64,000 nucleotides of DNA, taken from NCBI GenBank assembly GCA_914767715.1, contig OU612074.1, forward strand, positions 13,190,062-13,254,061, written 5' to 3'. The position numbers and the translations under genes are program-made. Below are positions 24,446 through 35,700 of the stretch, piece by piece; position 1 is the first letter of the stretch; each line of letters begins with the position of its first letter. The notes under the pieces were generated by a model. It saw only the letters and a list, made by a program, of their open reading frames with translations, had not been told where the DNA came from and did not search any database. This DNA comes from Membranipora membranacea. Its lineage: Eukaryota; Bryozoa; Gymnolaemata; Cheilostomatida; Membraniporidae.

Positions 24446-24525
24446 TAAAAGTTTCCCTATATTTTCCTGGTTTATCGTTCAAGTGAGATTTAGATTTATA
24501 GAGTTGTTGCTATACTATGCCATGT
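24446..24525 (+). repeat. Third copy of the BRICHOS-gene upstream promoter segment
   Basis: AGTTTCCCTATATTTTCCTG..TTCAAGTGAGATTT..GAGTTGTTGCTAT matches 29410-29490, and less closely 22565-22625. It is a fragment of the duplicated unit lying inside or just after the BRICHOS gene. Confidence 0.6.
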
Positions 24526-24718
24526 ATGTATTAGCTCCCATCAATGCATTGTGCTCGAACTACACCAGAATTAGGTTCTGATATCATGGATTAGTCTTAC
24601 CTACTGACATCTTCAATCTCAGCTAAGATTTCCCATCGTTACATGGCACACAAGATATGAGTTTTTGGCTTGCCACGACAAGCTGCTCCATGACTTTCTA
24701 GAACAGGGAGACCAGAAG

Positions 24719-24858
24719 AGGTATACACCCGAGGGTGCTGGGGGCTGGCCAAACCAACTTTGAAAGCTCCCCCAATGGGATTTGAACCCACAACTCTTGC
24801 GGCACTAATCGCCAGGCAGTGAATAGCAAGCGCGCTAACCGATTACGCCATCTCACCA
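24719..24858 (-). mobile_element. tRNA-derived SINE, copy 1
   Basis: On the minus strand, GGTGAGATGGCGTAATCGGT and TAGCGCGC resemble a pol III A box. GGGTTCAAATCCC (24777-24789) is a canonical B box. The tRNA-like head is followed by a body ending near CCCTCGGGTGTATACCTCTTC. Related copies lie at 36765-36890 (plus) and 58555-58640 (minus). Confidence 0.8.
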
Positions 24859-24980
24859 TCCCCAAAAAAGAATGGGTTGATGGCCGAATTAGCACATGCA
24901 TGTAGTCTATGTATGCGCTTTGCAGGATTTGCTTGGATTTTTCCTCTCATTACTTCTACATTAATCTTACTTCATATATA

Positions 24981-25080
24981 TAATAGCATATAATAGCATA
25001 TAATAGCATATAATAGCATATAATAGCATATAATAGCATATAATAGCATATAATAGCATATAATAGCATATAATAGCATA
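24981..25080. repeat. 10-bp minisatellite, ten exact copies
   Basis: TAATAGCATA is repeated ten times without error, preceded by a short TA run. The open frame through it on the minus strand is an artefact of the repeat. Confidence 0.95.
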
Positions 25081-25381
25081 GGGTCTAATGTTACACATTG
25101 TATGACCTTTCGTCAATGTCATGACTGACCGCCCTTGTTCAAAATGAAAGAAATTCTGGTTGAGATTTTCTTCTCTACTTGGCAGTGAATATCTCTGTTC
25201 ATGGGTATTGCCCAACAATGAGGCTACTTTTCCCAGAGTCTGACTGGAAAACTCTCATACCTGGAGCAATACAGTAGGTGGCATGAATAGAAATCAGTAG
25301 ATATTGTAGTTTTAGTGCTCCCCTTTATTAACTTATATATAACTCAATAGCAGACAACTCCAGGAAGATCCTGCATTGTTC

Positions 25382-25545
25382 TCAGACTTTCCCTCGCCGG
25401 CTGCCGTCGGGCGAGGGGCAAAAATCTGGGGGGCTCAGACTAGCATGCCCGCTATCCGCTACCCAGAGTTGTGTTCTCTCGTCCCATAGCTCATTCCACT
25501 CCACCATTGCCACCCTATGCAACACAGTGTACGTGTTAGGGTTAC
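25382..25545 (-). repeat. Dispersed repeat related to 36637-36745
   Basis: On the minus strand, ACTGTGTTGCATAGGGTGGC and AATGGTGGAGTGGAATGAGC match plus-strand sequence at 36650-36700 closely. It extends through GCGGGCATGCT. It is probably a SINE or LINE fragment; at 36.7 kb it abuts the tRNA-derived SINE. Confidence 0.65.
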
Positions 25546-25829
25546 CTAATAATACTGGACTGGGATAATGAGTACCAACTACCAATGTCCTTATAATTAG
25601 TTTCCATGATTTGACAAAAAGATATAGATCTGTAAGTTCAGTACAATTGATAAGCAACTGCGACTTTTTCCCACACCGATGCTCTCTCCCTTCCCTTCCC
25701 CTCCCCTCCCTCCCTCCCTACCCCTCCCTCTGTCCCTTACCCCTCTAGAATGTCAAAAACAATCGGCACTGCAGGAAGTTTGTGGCCGATGACAAGTGCC
25801 AGCTGTCAGTAAAGATTTAAGCCTCATCA

Positions 25830-25933
25830 CACAGGTCTACTCCAAAACCTGGGATTTTGGCAATGTTTGACTGACCCCCTCAAGGGAGGCAGTCACACAT
25901 TGCCAAAATCCCAGGTTTTGGAGTAGACCTGTG
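25830..25933. mobile_element. 104-bp near-perfect foldback element
   Basis: The arms, starting CACAGGTCTACTCCAAAACC, are about 36 bp and essentially perfect. The centre holds TGACTG and CAGTCA, extending the stem. CCTCATCA flanks both ends (25822-25829 and 25934-25941). Copy 1 has a single GCCTCATCATCTT at about 20663, the empty site. Confidence 0.85.
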
Positions 25934-26419
25934 CCTCATCATCTTGGGGGCTCCACTTTTATTGGGTCGTTGTCCAGATAAGGCTAGTCAAATGTTGGTT
26001 ATACAGGCTATATATATGATGACGTGGTGAGACCACCCACAACCAACACTTTGTCATTTGACAATCTCAAATGACACTTTATAGGTGACCAATATGGCAT
26101 CGTGTCACAGCGATTACCCATTGACAAAAGCATAAGGATAGATTATGAGTATGAGAGCAATCCTTGCAATAGGAATTGTGTTAACTTGGCAAACTGCCAG
26201 AGATAAGACCAATGCCTATTACTAGAGGCTAAAATTCTTGATAGTATATCTAAATCATCCAAATACTGGAGACCATCGATGTGAATGTTTGGATCAGTGG
26301 TAAAATACATAGCATGGCTATTTGTGGAGATATGCGACCAGTATAAAACTTTGTGTCAGGATCTAAATAAAGCTATAAATCTGGTGCAGCTTATATGTTA
26401 TGCATTGATTGGCGTAGCA

Positions 26420-26879
26420 CATTGAATTGTACTATTCCTAGAATGGTATTATCAACTCACCAGTCTCCAATCAAGGAGCTGTATTTCCCAATAGACATAG
26501 ATAAAATAACTCATTTGACATCAGCTCAGTCCCTAGTAGGCTTTTTGATCATGCGCAAAATTGTTTGGTGATTATAAAAACATTTTGCCGTGAGCAACAA
26601 GTTGTTCGTCAAATAGCCTTATTCTTTTATTTTTGATGTGATTCTGACAGAAAAATTATTATCCTTCATCACTCAATGGAAATTTTAGAGGCTACTAGCA
26701 GTTTCAGTCTGTTGACTGTCACATGATCTTCTAGGGACTCATAGATATAGATAAACTTATTATTCTGACAATATTACTGAGGACAAAAAATCAAGCGAGT
26801 TTACAAAAATCCCCTCAACTGAGTTGATACAGAATATAAGGCTATGAGTGAGCTGCTGTTTCATGTATGGAATTCAATG
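26420..26879. mobile_element. Candidate hAT-like element, 460 bp
   Basis: It starts CATTGAATTG and ends AATTCAATG, the same termini as the MITE at 27196. Flanks are GCGTAGCA and GCGTCACA (6 of 8 identical). It lies in sequence absent from duplication copy 1. No ORF is recognised. Confidence 0.45.
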
Positions 26880-27195
26880 GCGTCACAGTAACGACCTTCA
26901 AAAACTCAGACAAGCTGCTTGACAAAAGTTTAAAAGGGTCAGCTATTTACGATTCTGACCAATTAAAGATGAGAAATCCTGTCCAGCAACCATAATTAAA
27001 TGGCCACACGCCTGTTCAGGGTCAGATATGTCCCCATCATCCATGTAATATATATCGCTGTTGGAGGTTATATGAAGACTCTGTCCTTGTTTCAGGTGGA
27101 GCCAAACCAAGGGTAAAAAACGGACGTGCAGCAGCTGGCTGGACGCGCCATTTCCCCATTCATTCTTTACATCGACATTTCCAATAACAAGCAGC

Positions 27196-27483
27196 CACTG
27201 AATTAGATTCTTCTCTTAGAATGGAAATAGTATCATAGCGTTATACGGTTAGGACACTAAACACAGGGACCCATCTGACTGTTATCTGATTGGCTGTCCC
27301 TAGTAGCATGAATAATTAGCCTGAGAAATTGTCTTGTTTACAAAATTGCAAACAGTAATTATACCCCATACAGTGTCGATGATTAGGGCATTTCTAGATT
27401 GCTACTAGGGACTGGCTATTTTTGCAAGCCCTTTGTTTTGCAAAAGAAAGCTAATGATGCTATTCCAGATATGGAATTCAATG
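27196..27483 (+). mobile_element. hAT-like MITE, 288 bp, copy 1
   Basis: Ends are CACTGAATTAGATTC and GGAATTCAATG. The 8-bp TSD CAAGCAGC lies at 27188-27195 and 27484-27491. The empty paralogous site at about 21118 reads AACAGGCAGTGCTCTT. A nearly identical copy lies at 57935-58221 with a different TSD. Confidence 0.88.
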
Positions 27484-27569
27484 CAAGCAGCGCTCTTTCT
27501 TGGTGTGGCATCAGTGCTAACATGACATAGCTGTTGTAAAGGGAAAGATTCAGGCCCATCGAGATGTAT

Positions 27570-28482
27570 GTATGTCATTGTATTCATCTCATTCACTGAG
27601 AAATAAAATGTTTGTGTAATGTGCTCTGGGTAAAAACTTGTAAAATATTGCACCAAAAATAATAAATAAATATAATAAAAGACACACAATCTATTTAGTT
27701 ATCTAGTAAAGAGTATACTATTCAAAAGTCTGGCACTTACCGCCCTGAAACATTTGGCACGGATTTGAACTCTGTGCCTTATGGCAGTGTAACGACCTGA
27801 TGGAAGTTGGTCAAGTATCAGTACAGGCTCGCTGGAGGTGGCAACCATTCGAAGACTTTTAGTCTTGAGTTTACTAATGTAAAGTTCTTCGAGGGGCGTA
27901 AAGCTTAGGTCACCTGAGAGATATTCAGCAGATTTTATGACAGACCTAACTTTTCTCTTTGAATCAGCTGACATGTGTTGGTATAAGACCACAAGATGGT
28001 AGGTTAGGATGGATTCGATAAAAGACTTATAGCAGGTGTTAATCAGTTTCTCGTTAACTCCTAGATGATAGAGTTTCGATATGATATAGAGTCTTTGTCG
28101 AGCCTTCTTGGTGGTTTTGACAGTATTAGCTGAGAAGTCAAGTTTCTTGGTGACTATGGTCCCGAGGTAGGTGAACTGATCTACTTGTTCAATCTCGCTG
28201 TTGTTAATTACGAGTGCTGGCTGCGTAGGGTCATCTCGGTAGTTGCACATGATTAGCTCTTTAGTCTTTTTGGCGTTCAGGATGAGGTCATTATCAGCAC
28301 ACCATTGGCTGACGGAGTCTGCAGCAGATTGGAGATCGGAGGTAGCATTAGCAGAGAGGAGCTCCATAATAACAGTATCATCGGCATACTTAACCAGTCT
28401 GATGTTTTCACTAGTTTTCGGCATGTCAACAACATACAGAGAGAAGAGGAGAGGACTGATCACGCAGCCTTGAAGTAAAATC
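27570..28482 (-). mobile_element. 5'-truncated CR1/L2-like LINE with reverse-transcriptase C-terminal half
   Basis: An open frame of about 255 codons (28463 to 27699) begins in LQGCVISPLLFSLY and carries the RT catalytic box KYADDTVIM, then NAKKTKELIM, FTYLGTIVTKKLDF and the 3'-domain sequence HRVQIRAKCFRAVSARLLNS before its stop. N-terminal endonuclease and early RT motifs are absent: the element starts at about 28482, where duplicated flank resumes. The 3' end, about 130 bases past the stop, is AT-rich and finishes with CATACATAC-type microsatellite repeats. Copy 1 of the duplication lacks it at the matching position (about 21205). The RT fragment has no internal stop, so it is fairly young, but it cannot act on its own. 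Confidence 0.88.
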
Positions 28483-29399
28483 CTATCACATCATCTGATT
28501 CCAGGAGGTGGGAGATCTTGCAGCATGTAACAAGTGGAACTAGCAGTACCCACAACCTAGGCGGGTTAGCAGACAAAAAATCAGGAACAATATTCCTTGG
28601 AGAGATCCAACAGGGTTGGTTTGCTGAGAAATCACCTGCCAGGTCAGTAATAACCTTATATTTAATTTTGCTTTGAACAATAGTTTTGTTTTCATTTTTT
28701 GCATAAATATGTTGACTACATTAACAAGAGTTACCCCTGACATACAGGGGACCACTCTCTTTTGTGAAGCCTAAGATTGCATCAAACACTTTGCAATCAG
28801 AAATCGCGTAATATTTGTCAAAGTGCTCTATGAGTGACTAGAAACAGAGATCCGTGTCTCATCCCTTGATAATTTTGTCTGCCTCAACAAAGGTTTTTAA
28901 GCAAACTAACTGTGATGTAAATTATTCTACGTTATTTAGATCACATGTGCAGGAGATGGATCATAACAGCTAAAAGATGCAAGTGATATAACGACTGTGG
29001 CAGAGAGCAAGAAAATTCAAAAGACCCATGTAAATTGCCGTAAAAGATAAGACAAAACACGATCAATTATAAGAAGAGCTGGTCTGAACTCCCTTCCCCC
29101 CCCCCCCAGAATCACCCCCTCCCGACAATCAACCACCTATTGTTATAGCTTGCAGAATCAATTCGATGTTATAGGTATGTTGTGATTAATTGCCAAATAG
29201 CTGGCTCAATAAAGACTCACATTGCCCTCTGCCGTCCCAAACTGGCACATGAGGAAACCATAGATAGGTTAAATGTTTTCCTTATCCTGCTCAACTGGTT
29301 TATTCGCAAAATTGCTGAATAATCACAAATGAAAATTAATAGACAAATTTGATATACTATTATTTGTGTTTGGCTTGATATACGAGTAAATAATGTGGT

Positions 29400-30567
29400 A
29401 GATTTCCTCTTAGTTTCCCTGTATTTTCCTTGTTTATGGTTCAAGTGAGATTTATTGAGTTGTTGCTATGGATACATCATGTAATCACAGAGAACTCTGT
29501 CTCCTATATAAAGAACTGCAACAGAGTTTTGATCATCTTAATCAACTAGAGAAGGTATCAACATCCCAAAGGCAGACGTTATATCATTAAAATGGTAAGC
29601 TGCTGATGTAACCATTTAAATATTGTTATCATTTTTTGTTTATGAATTAATGGACCACAAATTTAGTATCTCGATCAGATCAACAGCTTTACTGCACAAA
29701 ACATGTCAGTCTATAATCCAAATTTGCTACTGTGGTTCTAACTGTCTCTGTCGATGCTTTTGTTTCTATAATGTGTCCTTTTCTGTGTAGAAACAAGATT
29801 CAATTTACTTCGAGATTTCCTGTACCGTCTTTCGTTTTTGAGTTAAAATTACATTATTACAGTAGCTTTCTCTCACTAGCCTGCTTGAAAAGATTTGTTG
29901 CTGTTCCTCCCCCCCCCCCTGAACAAACTTTGTAAAGACAGGTGATTCTCTCACATACGCTAATAAATATTTTGTTCTGATCATAACAGGAGGCAGAAAA
30001 AAATAATTTCGTTTTTACTATCCAAATACTGAAATTATTTCCCAAACTATGTCCACATGAGTTTTCAATGTTGCAGATTCTGATTCAAAAATAATTGTTA
30101 TCCTATTATAAGCGGTTTTCAAGATAACCCTCTTTTCAGCACGTTTTTCCTATGCGCTGTGGGTTAAAAGTACCAAACTGGAAAGAGGACAACTCCGAAT
30201 TGAGGCCTAAATCAAAGCTCAGAAAACTGTCTATATTGCAATTCAGGAATTAGACCATTGCCAATTGGTCATGATAATCGTCATGTCCGTGTCAAAGTCA
30301 GCCTCATGAAGTAATCAGTCAGGGACAAGTTTTATTGTCTCTGAGTAAATTAAATTACTCTGGAGATTTGTGGTAGCTGAGAGAGTAAAAAAAAAAATAA
30401 TAAAACGGATTTTTGAATGATGTGTGAACTATTTGACAGGGTATCTTTTACACAAGAGATGGAGACTCCGGTCATTGCTACCTCCTACCTGTCTCCACCA
30501 CTCCAGAAGCGGGACATGACATAGAACAGCTTCTATCAGAGAATGATAATATGGCCGTGACTGGACT
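29400..30567 (+). pseudogene. Duplicated, broken copy of the BRICHOS gene
   Basis: The promoter with TATATAAAG (29505-29513), the ATG-only exon (29592-29594, then GTAAGC), the start of exon 2 at 29990 (GAGGCAGAAAAAAA) and most of the BRICHOS exon (30440-30567) are present in order. Exon 2 loses similarity after about 30 bases, so the membrane segment is gone. The 7-codon exon and the following exon are missing. In the BRICHOS exon GRCY has become GHCY. Similarity stops abruptly at about 30567, before the second Cys. The copy cannot make the protein. Confidence 0.85.
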
Positions 30568-30726
30568 GTATGGTGGGTTCAGTAAATGAGATTATCCTGT
30601 CATTGCCAACTCCGAGAATTGTTGTAGACCATATAAAATTGTTCTTAATTATTTACCCAAATTTATTTGCTTGAGTTTGTTATTGCAGACCATTGTTTTA
30701 TTGGTCTTAATTTTGAATCTGTGTAG

Positions 30727-30873
30727 ATTGGTGTACCCAAAACAAAGGATGAAGGAAATCAGTGGACTAGTGATGTTGGCTCAGATTTCAGGCAAAAAAT
30801 TATGAAAGACATCTTGTCACAGGAATTTCATGATGCAGGCCTGTTTAAAGAGCAGTCCAAAGGAAAAATCATG
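30727..30873 (+). CDS. Candidate internal exon, unidentified
   Basis: A TGTGTAG acceptor and a donor at 30873/30874 (ATG then GTAATT) bound 49 open codons. The peptide is hydrophilic (KTKDEGNQW, DFRQKIMKDILSQEF, KEQSKGKIM). The W..(..)FRQK pattern faintly recalls KIX/MED15 proteins, but not enough to assign. No partner exon was found; the ORF at 31009-31251 lacks splice support. It may be a gene fragment carried in a repeat. Confidence 0.3.
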
Positions 30874-31460
30874 GTAATTTGTTATTCCACTGCTCTGCCT
30901 ACTCTACCTAAGGCTGATTTTGTAGAGGCAAATCGGGGTAGGTGCAGGGGATGCGTTTGACCGCCTTCCTGCAGGGAAGGATATTGAGGAACTATCACAG
31001 GTATAGAGGTGTTCCAGCCAATTTTGGAAGGGAAATTATCGATCGGCTCGCCCCAGAAACTGTCCTTGGAAAATAAATCGAATGAGCTGCTTGATGATTT
31101 TTACTTTGCTGCAACAAACATTCTGCATGGCAGTAATCTTAATTTGAGATTTGGACACTGGCAACATTACATTTCTGGTCATATCTCATGTCAAATCCTT
31201 CAATTTGAAACTATCTTGATGACCTCAAAACATGTGAGAATTGGCAATTAACACCAGCGTAATCCACCCTTTTGGCACCTGGTAATTTAAAATATATATT
31301 GTTTGATGAATTAATACTGAATTGTGGGTGTGGTTCATTGAGATGGCTCTTCAGGCATTCATTCCCCAGCAAACAGAGTCATAGCATGACTTGGTGATGT
31401 AACCGAATTGATAACGTTAATAGAATTTTTGGGAAGAGCTAGGCGTTAGTTTGTCGAGCT

Positions 31461-32110
31461 GCAAACTGTCTTTGGGCCCTTATGCCCACAAACCTATTTG
31501 CCCTCAAGTCATTCTGGTCCCAGACTACTTTGCCCACAATTTTTCTCGGGCCGAGTTTGTCTAGGTGCATACTGTCTAAAAAGGCAAACTGTCTTTGGGC
31601 CTTTATGTCTGTCAGTCAATATGCCTACAAACCTATTCGCCCTTGAGTCATTCAGGCCCCAGACTACTTTGGCCACAATTTTTATCAGGCCGAGTTTGTC
31701 TAGGTGCAAACTGTCTGAAAAGGCAAACTGTCTTTGGGCCTTTATGACTGTCAGACAATATGCCCACAAACCTATTCGCCCTTGAGTCATTCAGGCCCCA
31801 GACTACTTTGACCACAATTTTTATCAGGCCGAGTTTGTCTAGGTGCAAACTGTCTGAAAAGGCAAACTGTCTTTGGGCCTTTATGACTGTCAAACAATAT
31901 GCCCACAAACCTATTCGCCCTTGAGTCATTCAGGCCCCCAGACTACTAAGGCCACAATTATTATTGGGCCGAGTTTGTCTAGGTACATATTATCTGAAGA
32001 GGCAAACTGTCTTTGGGCATTAAAGTCTAAAGTTATTATGCCCACATACTTGTTCGCCCTGAAACTTCTACGGCCCCAAATATTATATGTCCGAGTTTGT
32101 CTTTGTGTCT
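31461..32110. repeat. Tandem satellite, about 140-bp unit, five copies
   Basis: GCAAACTGTCTTTGGGC recurs at 31461, 31584, 31723, 31862 and 32002 (spacings 123, 139, 139 and 140). Each unit also carries CCCACAAACCTATTCGCCC and GGCCGAGTTTGTCTAGGTGC. The middle units are nearly identical and the outer ones diverged. Long ORFs on both strands here are repeat artefacts. Confidence 0.92.
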
Positions 32111-32144
32111 GTGATTCTGTCTACAAGTGGGTAGCATTATATTA

Positions 32145-32770
32145 TCACATTATATAGGGAGGATTATGTATTAAAAACACCTGATATATGATAAAATAAT
32201 ATACTAGTATGTAGTCGATCATCACCAGCATATAAATGGTAAAAACGTGATCAAGATATACATCCAAAAAGGAAAAATGTCTTGTATTCGAACTGTACAG
32301 AAAGAGATAACACTGGACGGTAAATATGGAGATAACTAGGACGGTAAATAATCGAGCGTTATGACGACATGAGCGATAAAACTTAATTATAATAGGCATA
32401 TAATATATCCATTTCATGATCGGATGTTTAGCCCTACAATGTGCATATTTGAGCCCATTGAGCTGACTGAGTACATTGATACCTGGGGAGGAGTAAATGT
32501 TCCAATTATGCAAGCGGTCAAACAGCGAAAATTATGTAGCAAAACAACAAAAATCCAATAAAAGTACCCTTCACTTGGTGGAATTGAATTTGTTACTCTG
32601 TCTGTGTCATCAAATCTGGATATAATAATTATCAACCACATCCCAATTGGTTTGGAGCCTTGTATGAGGTTGACAATGGAGTACCAGCGACTAGCAACCT
32701 TGGCAGAAATGGGAAGACAACTTTCTCCAGAATTGAATTCTGGGTAATTGCTTGATCTCAGAATGCTCAT
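32145..32770 (-). repeat. Dispersed repeat, inverted relative to 56990-57500
   Basis: Read on the minus strand, CATGAAATGGA.., GCTCATGTCGTCATAAC and the segment TTTTTAATACATAATCC.CCCTATA match plus-strand text at 57145-57470. A minus-strand piece (ATCAATGTACTCAGTCAGCT) resembles one unit of the 42-bp array at 56537. The ORF of about 118 codons at 32414-32770 is not otherwise supported. Confidence 0.55.
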
Positions 32771-32799
32771 AGGTTGTAAAGTATGACTTCTGAGGGTAG

Positions 32800-35700
32800 T
32801 ATATGATATACAGCATACATTGTTAGTGTCAGCAATGTATCTGTCGGCCGATTAGCGTAAATTCTTCACCACAGCAGCACTGGTAGCAGGCTTTAGAAGA
32901 TAAGATCATAATAATACGTCACTGTGTTTACTGTGTTGGCACAGCTATGTTTTGTTCCATGTGAATGATGCAGTGTATTTATATTACTGATTTACTGGTA
33001 AACCTTTGGAAGGGTAAAATGAATAAATAATTTGTGTAAAGAGTATGCTACAAGAAAAAGCTGGTGTGACGCTGACAAGCATTCATAACAAAAATAACTC
33101 TCTTGATATAATTAACTCCTCATAGGAAGAATGTACACACTTACAAATAGTACATGAAGTAAAACTCACATATTATGAGCGGATATAATAGCGATCCAGT
33201 AAGATAATTATGAGCGTAAATGACTTGTCCTGCGTACATCAACTGTAAACAATTATGAAGACATATTTATACATTGGCAAGTTGTACACATAACATAAGA
33301 AATGTGAGATTTGTGTCGCCTAGAATTACACATGTGTATGCACTGTAAAAAGGGTTGTAGAAAAAAATACACTTACAGATTAACTGATTGCTATTAGTTG
33401 AGATGTTAACAGTTCGGAAACTTGATGACTAGTGATTGTAATGTTTTCTTGCACAGATATGTTTGGTCTGCCTGACAAGATAAGAATACTGTATCATATA
33501 GTTAAGAACTGTCAGATCAAGGGCTTATAGTCTATTTATAGAGTAACGCAGTTGCACGAACTACAACACCGTTTACTGACCCCTAATGCCAGCGCTATCT
33601 AACATCGTTACAGCCTCTGTTACGCATCTAGCTAGAGGCTTATATATCGTAACTATGTTTTCTTGACAGGAAATATATACGCAATATTTCATACCTCAGT
33701 TTGTATTTTATCTTAATTTAGATACGATTTATAAGATTTAATATCAATAAGCATTTAGGGGATGTATTTAACTCATAGTGATTCAGTCCACATATGCCCA
33801 GTAGACCATTTAACTTCCACCAGTGTCGGACGAGTCATTGCTGTTTAGTAAGAAACAGAAGATAGGGCTGCTCAAAAAGAGGGACGCAAGGTGCCCTAAA
33901 CGCTCATACTGAAAATGTGGTACATCCTAGAAAACTAGAATGCACTCTAGAGGTGAGGCCATAGAAGACCTCCTGAACAGGGGTGTGCAGCGAGCTGCCA
34001 AAACTGAACTTGCACTAATCGGCCATTGGCAGTGACACTTTGATCTTAGCCCATAGGACGAGTCAACAAAGTGTAACTTTTGTGTGTAGTGTTGACTATA
34101 ATCTGGTTCAAATTTATTCGCAAAGAACATTAAGTGGTGCTTAATGCAGATAATTTAAACCCTGGCTGAATATTAACCTATTTCAAAATACTGAAATAGG
34201 ATTGTATCAATGTTTCAAAGTTATTAAATTATGGTTTATATAAAGAATTCTATTCCACTGTTGGGTTGTCGCAAGGGATTACCAAACGTTAGTAGCTTAC
34301 CAGGGGAGATAAACGCGTACTATGCATCACAGAAACAATCCAATTGTGACAATGGAAACATGTTGCCGCATACAATGTGCCGGCTAGGCTGTAAGAGGAT
34401 GCCTTAGAAGTATGCTCTCTTGCAGTAAATGGGAATTCCCACTTACCTTACAGTGGTGTATTAATAGGTAATTCAATTTTGAAAAAAAACCTAAAATTGC
34501 CATTAGAGTTATGAATACTCATTGACTATATTTATGTTTGTCAATAACAGTTGCCCCTTGTGTTATACATAGGGATTGTGAAGCAAAAACACTGATGTAG
34601 TTGTTTTATAATGGCAAATTTCTGTGTGTCATGAGGTTTATAGTTCATCAATACATCTTAAACTGAATAATGTGCGCTATCCTTTTGTGCCGTGGCCCAC
34701 CTCAAAAAATACCTTTGGGCCAAACTTGAACAAAAAGCCTCGGAACATTGCATGTTCTAAATTGGTTGCAGAGAGGGATTGAGCATGTCAAGGTTCAATG
34801 TTGGCCAGTTTGTGGCATCTCGTCCCAAAAGCCTTCTCTGTGATTGTCGATAGAATCAGAATTTTGATGAAAAACTGTGCACACAAAAACAATTATTACG
34901 ATTATTAAATCAATTCACGTTCAATATAACAATATCACATATTTTACTGACTGTTGAGTAGGTAATTCAAGATCTGGTATCTACCTCCTACGACTCCCTT
35001 GTGCACTTTGCAACAACCGTTTTAAAATTTGATATATTTTTACTGTTCATCCTCTTTCAATAATATGTTCACCAATTTCTTTTAAATTCTAAGTATCAAT
35101 CACAGTAGGGATACAATGATCTCCCTTTCTGTTACACTAAAATCCTGTGGCCAATTGCTTTACAATTTTCGTCTCAAAAGAGGGCTGAAATGCCTTAAAA
35201 CTGCCTCAGAATTTTGAAAATTTTCTGGGGGAGGCCCCCCATACCCAACTGGGGGAAGACACTGCTGCGCCCCTCCTTGTCTGGTCCTACCACATCATAA
35301 CCTATGGATACAGCCCTTAACAGCTTACTTAACATGATTATGGCGTCATTTGCTCCATTAACTTGGTTTGGCCAAATGGTATGAAGCCGAAAAAAAAGTG
35401 GCCAAATCCAAGAAAAGGTTGGACATGCATGACCTAGATGGACACCTAGATGTACCTAGATGGACACCTAGAGTACCTAGACGACCTAGATGTTACTGTA
35501 GCTCATCCAAAGATACTAAATACTCATGCATCAATGATGCTCATGAATCCTAATATCTCTGACATTATTACAGTTTTTTTCACTTTCCACAGCCTGCATG
35601 TCAATAATGGCTCTTATATTCAATAGCTCACATTGTTTGTACTTTTCAGTACTTAATATTGATTGCATTGAATTAAACACAAAGGGACAGATTAATACCA

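Larger units (their letters stand above)
25550..29594. repeat. Segmental duplication, copy 2, expanded by insertions
   Basis: Colinear blocks match 20250-22745. Extra sequence includes the foldback at 25830, the candidate element at 26420, the MITE at 27196 and the LINE at about 27570-28482. The block at about 26015-26145 is inverted relative to copy 1. Confidence 0.8.

Noticed and set aside
24433-24581. In-phase terminal exon for the BRICHOS gene
   Set aside because: Phase and acceptor fit, but most of it is a copy of the gene's own upstream promoter segment. It is kept only as a doubtful possibility.
24777-24789. Functional tRNA gene
   Set aside because: The B box is intact, but the acceptor stem and anticodon arm do not form and related diverged copies exist, so it is a SINE.
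24967-25218. ORF with repeated LLYAIICYYM peptide
   Set aside because: It is the translation of the 10-bp minisatellite.
31498-31929. Overlapping 93-95 codon ORFs on both strands
   Set aside because: They are products of the 140-bp tandem satellite, repeating the same peptide with the array period.
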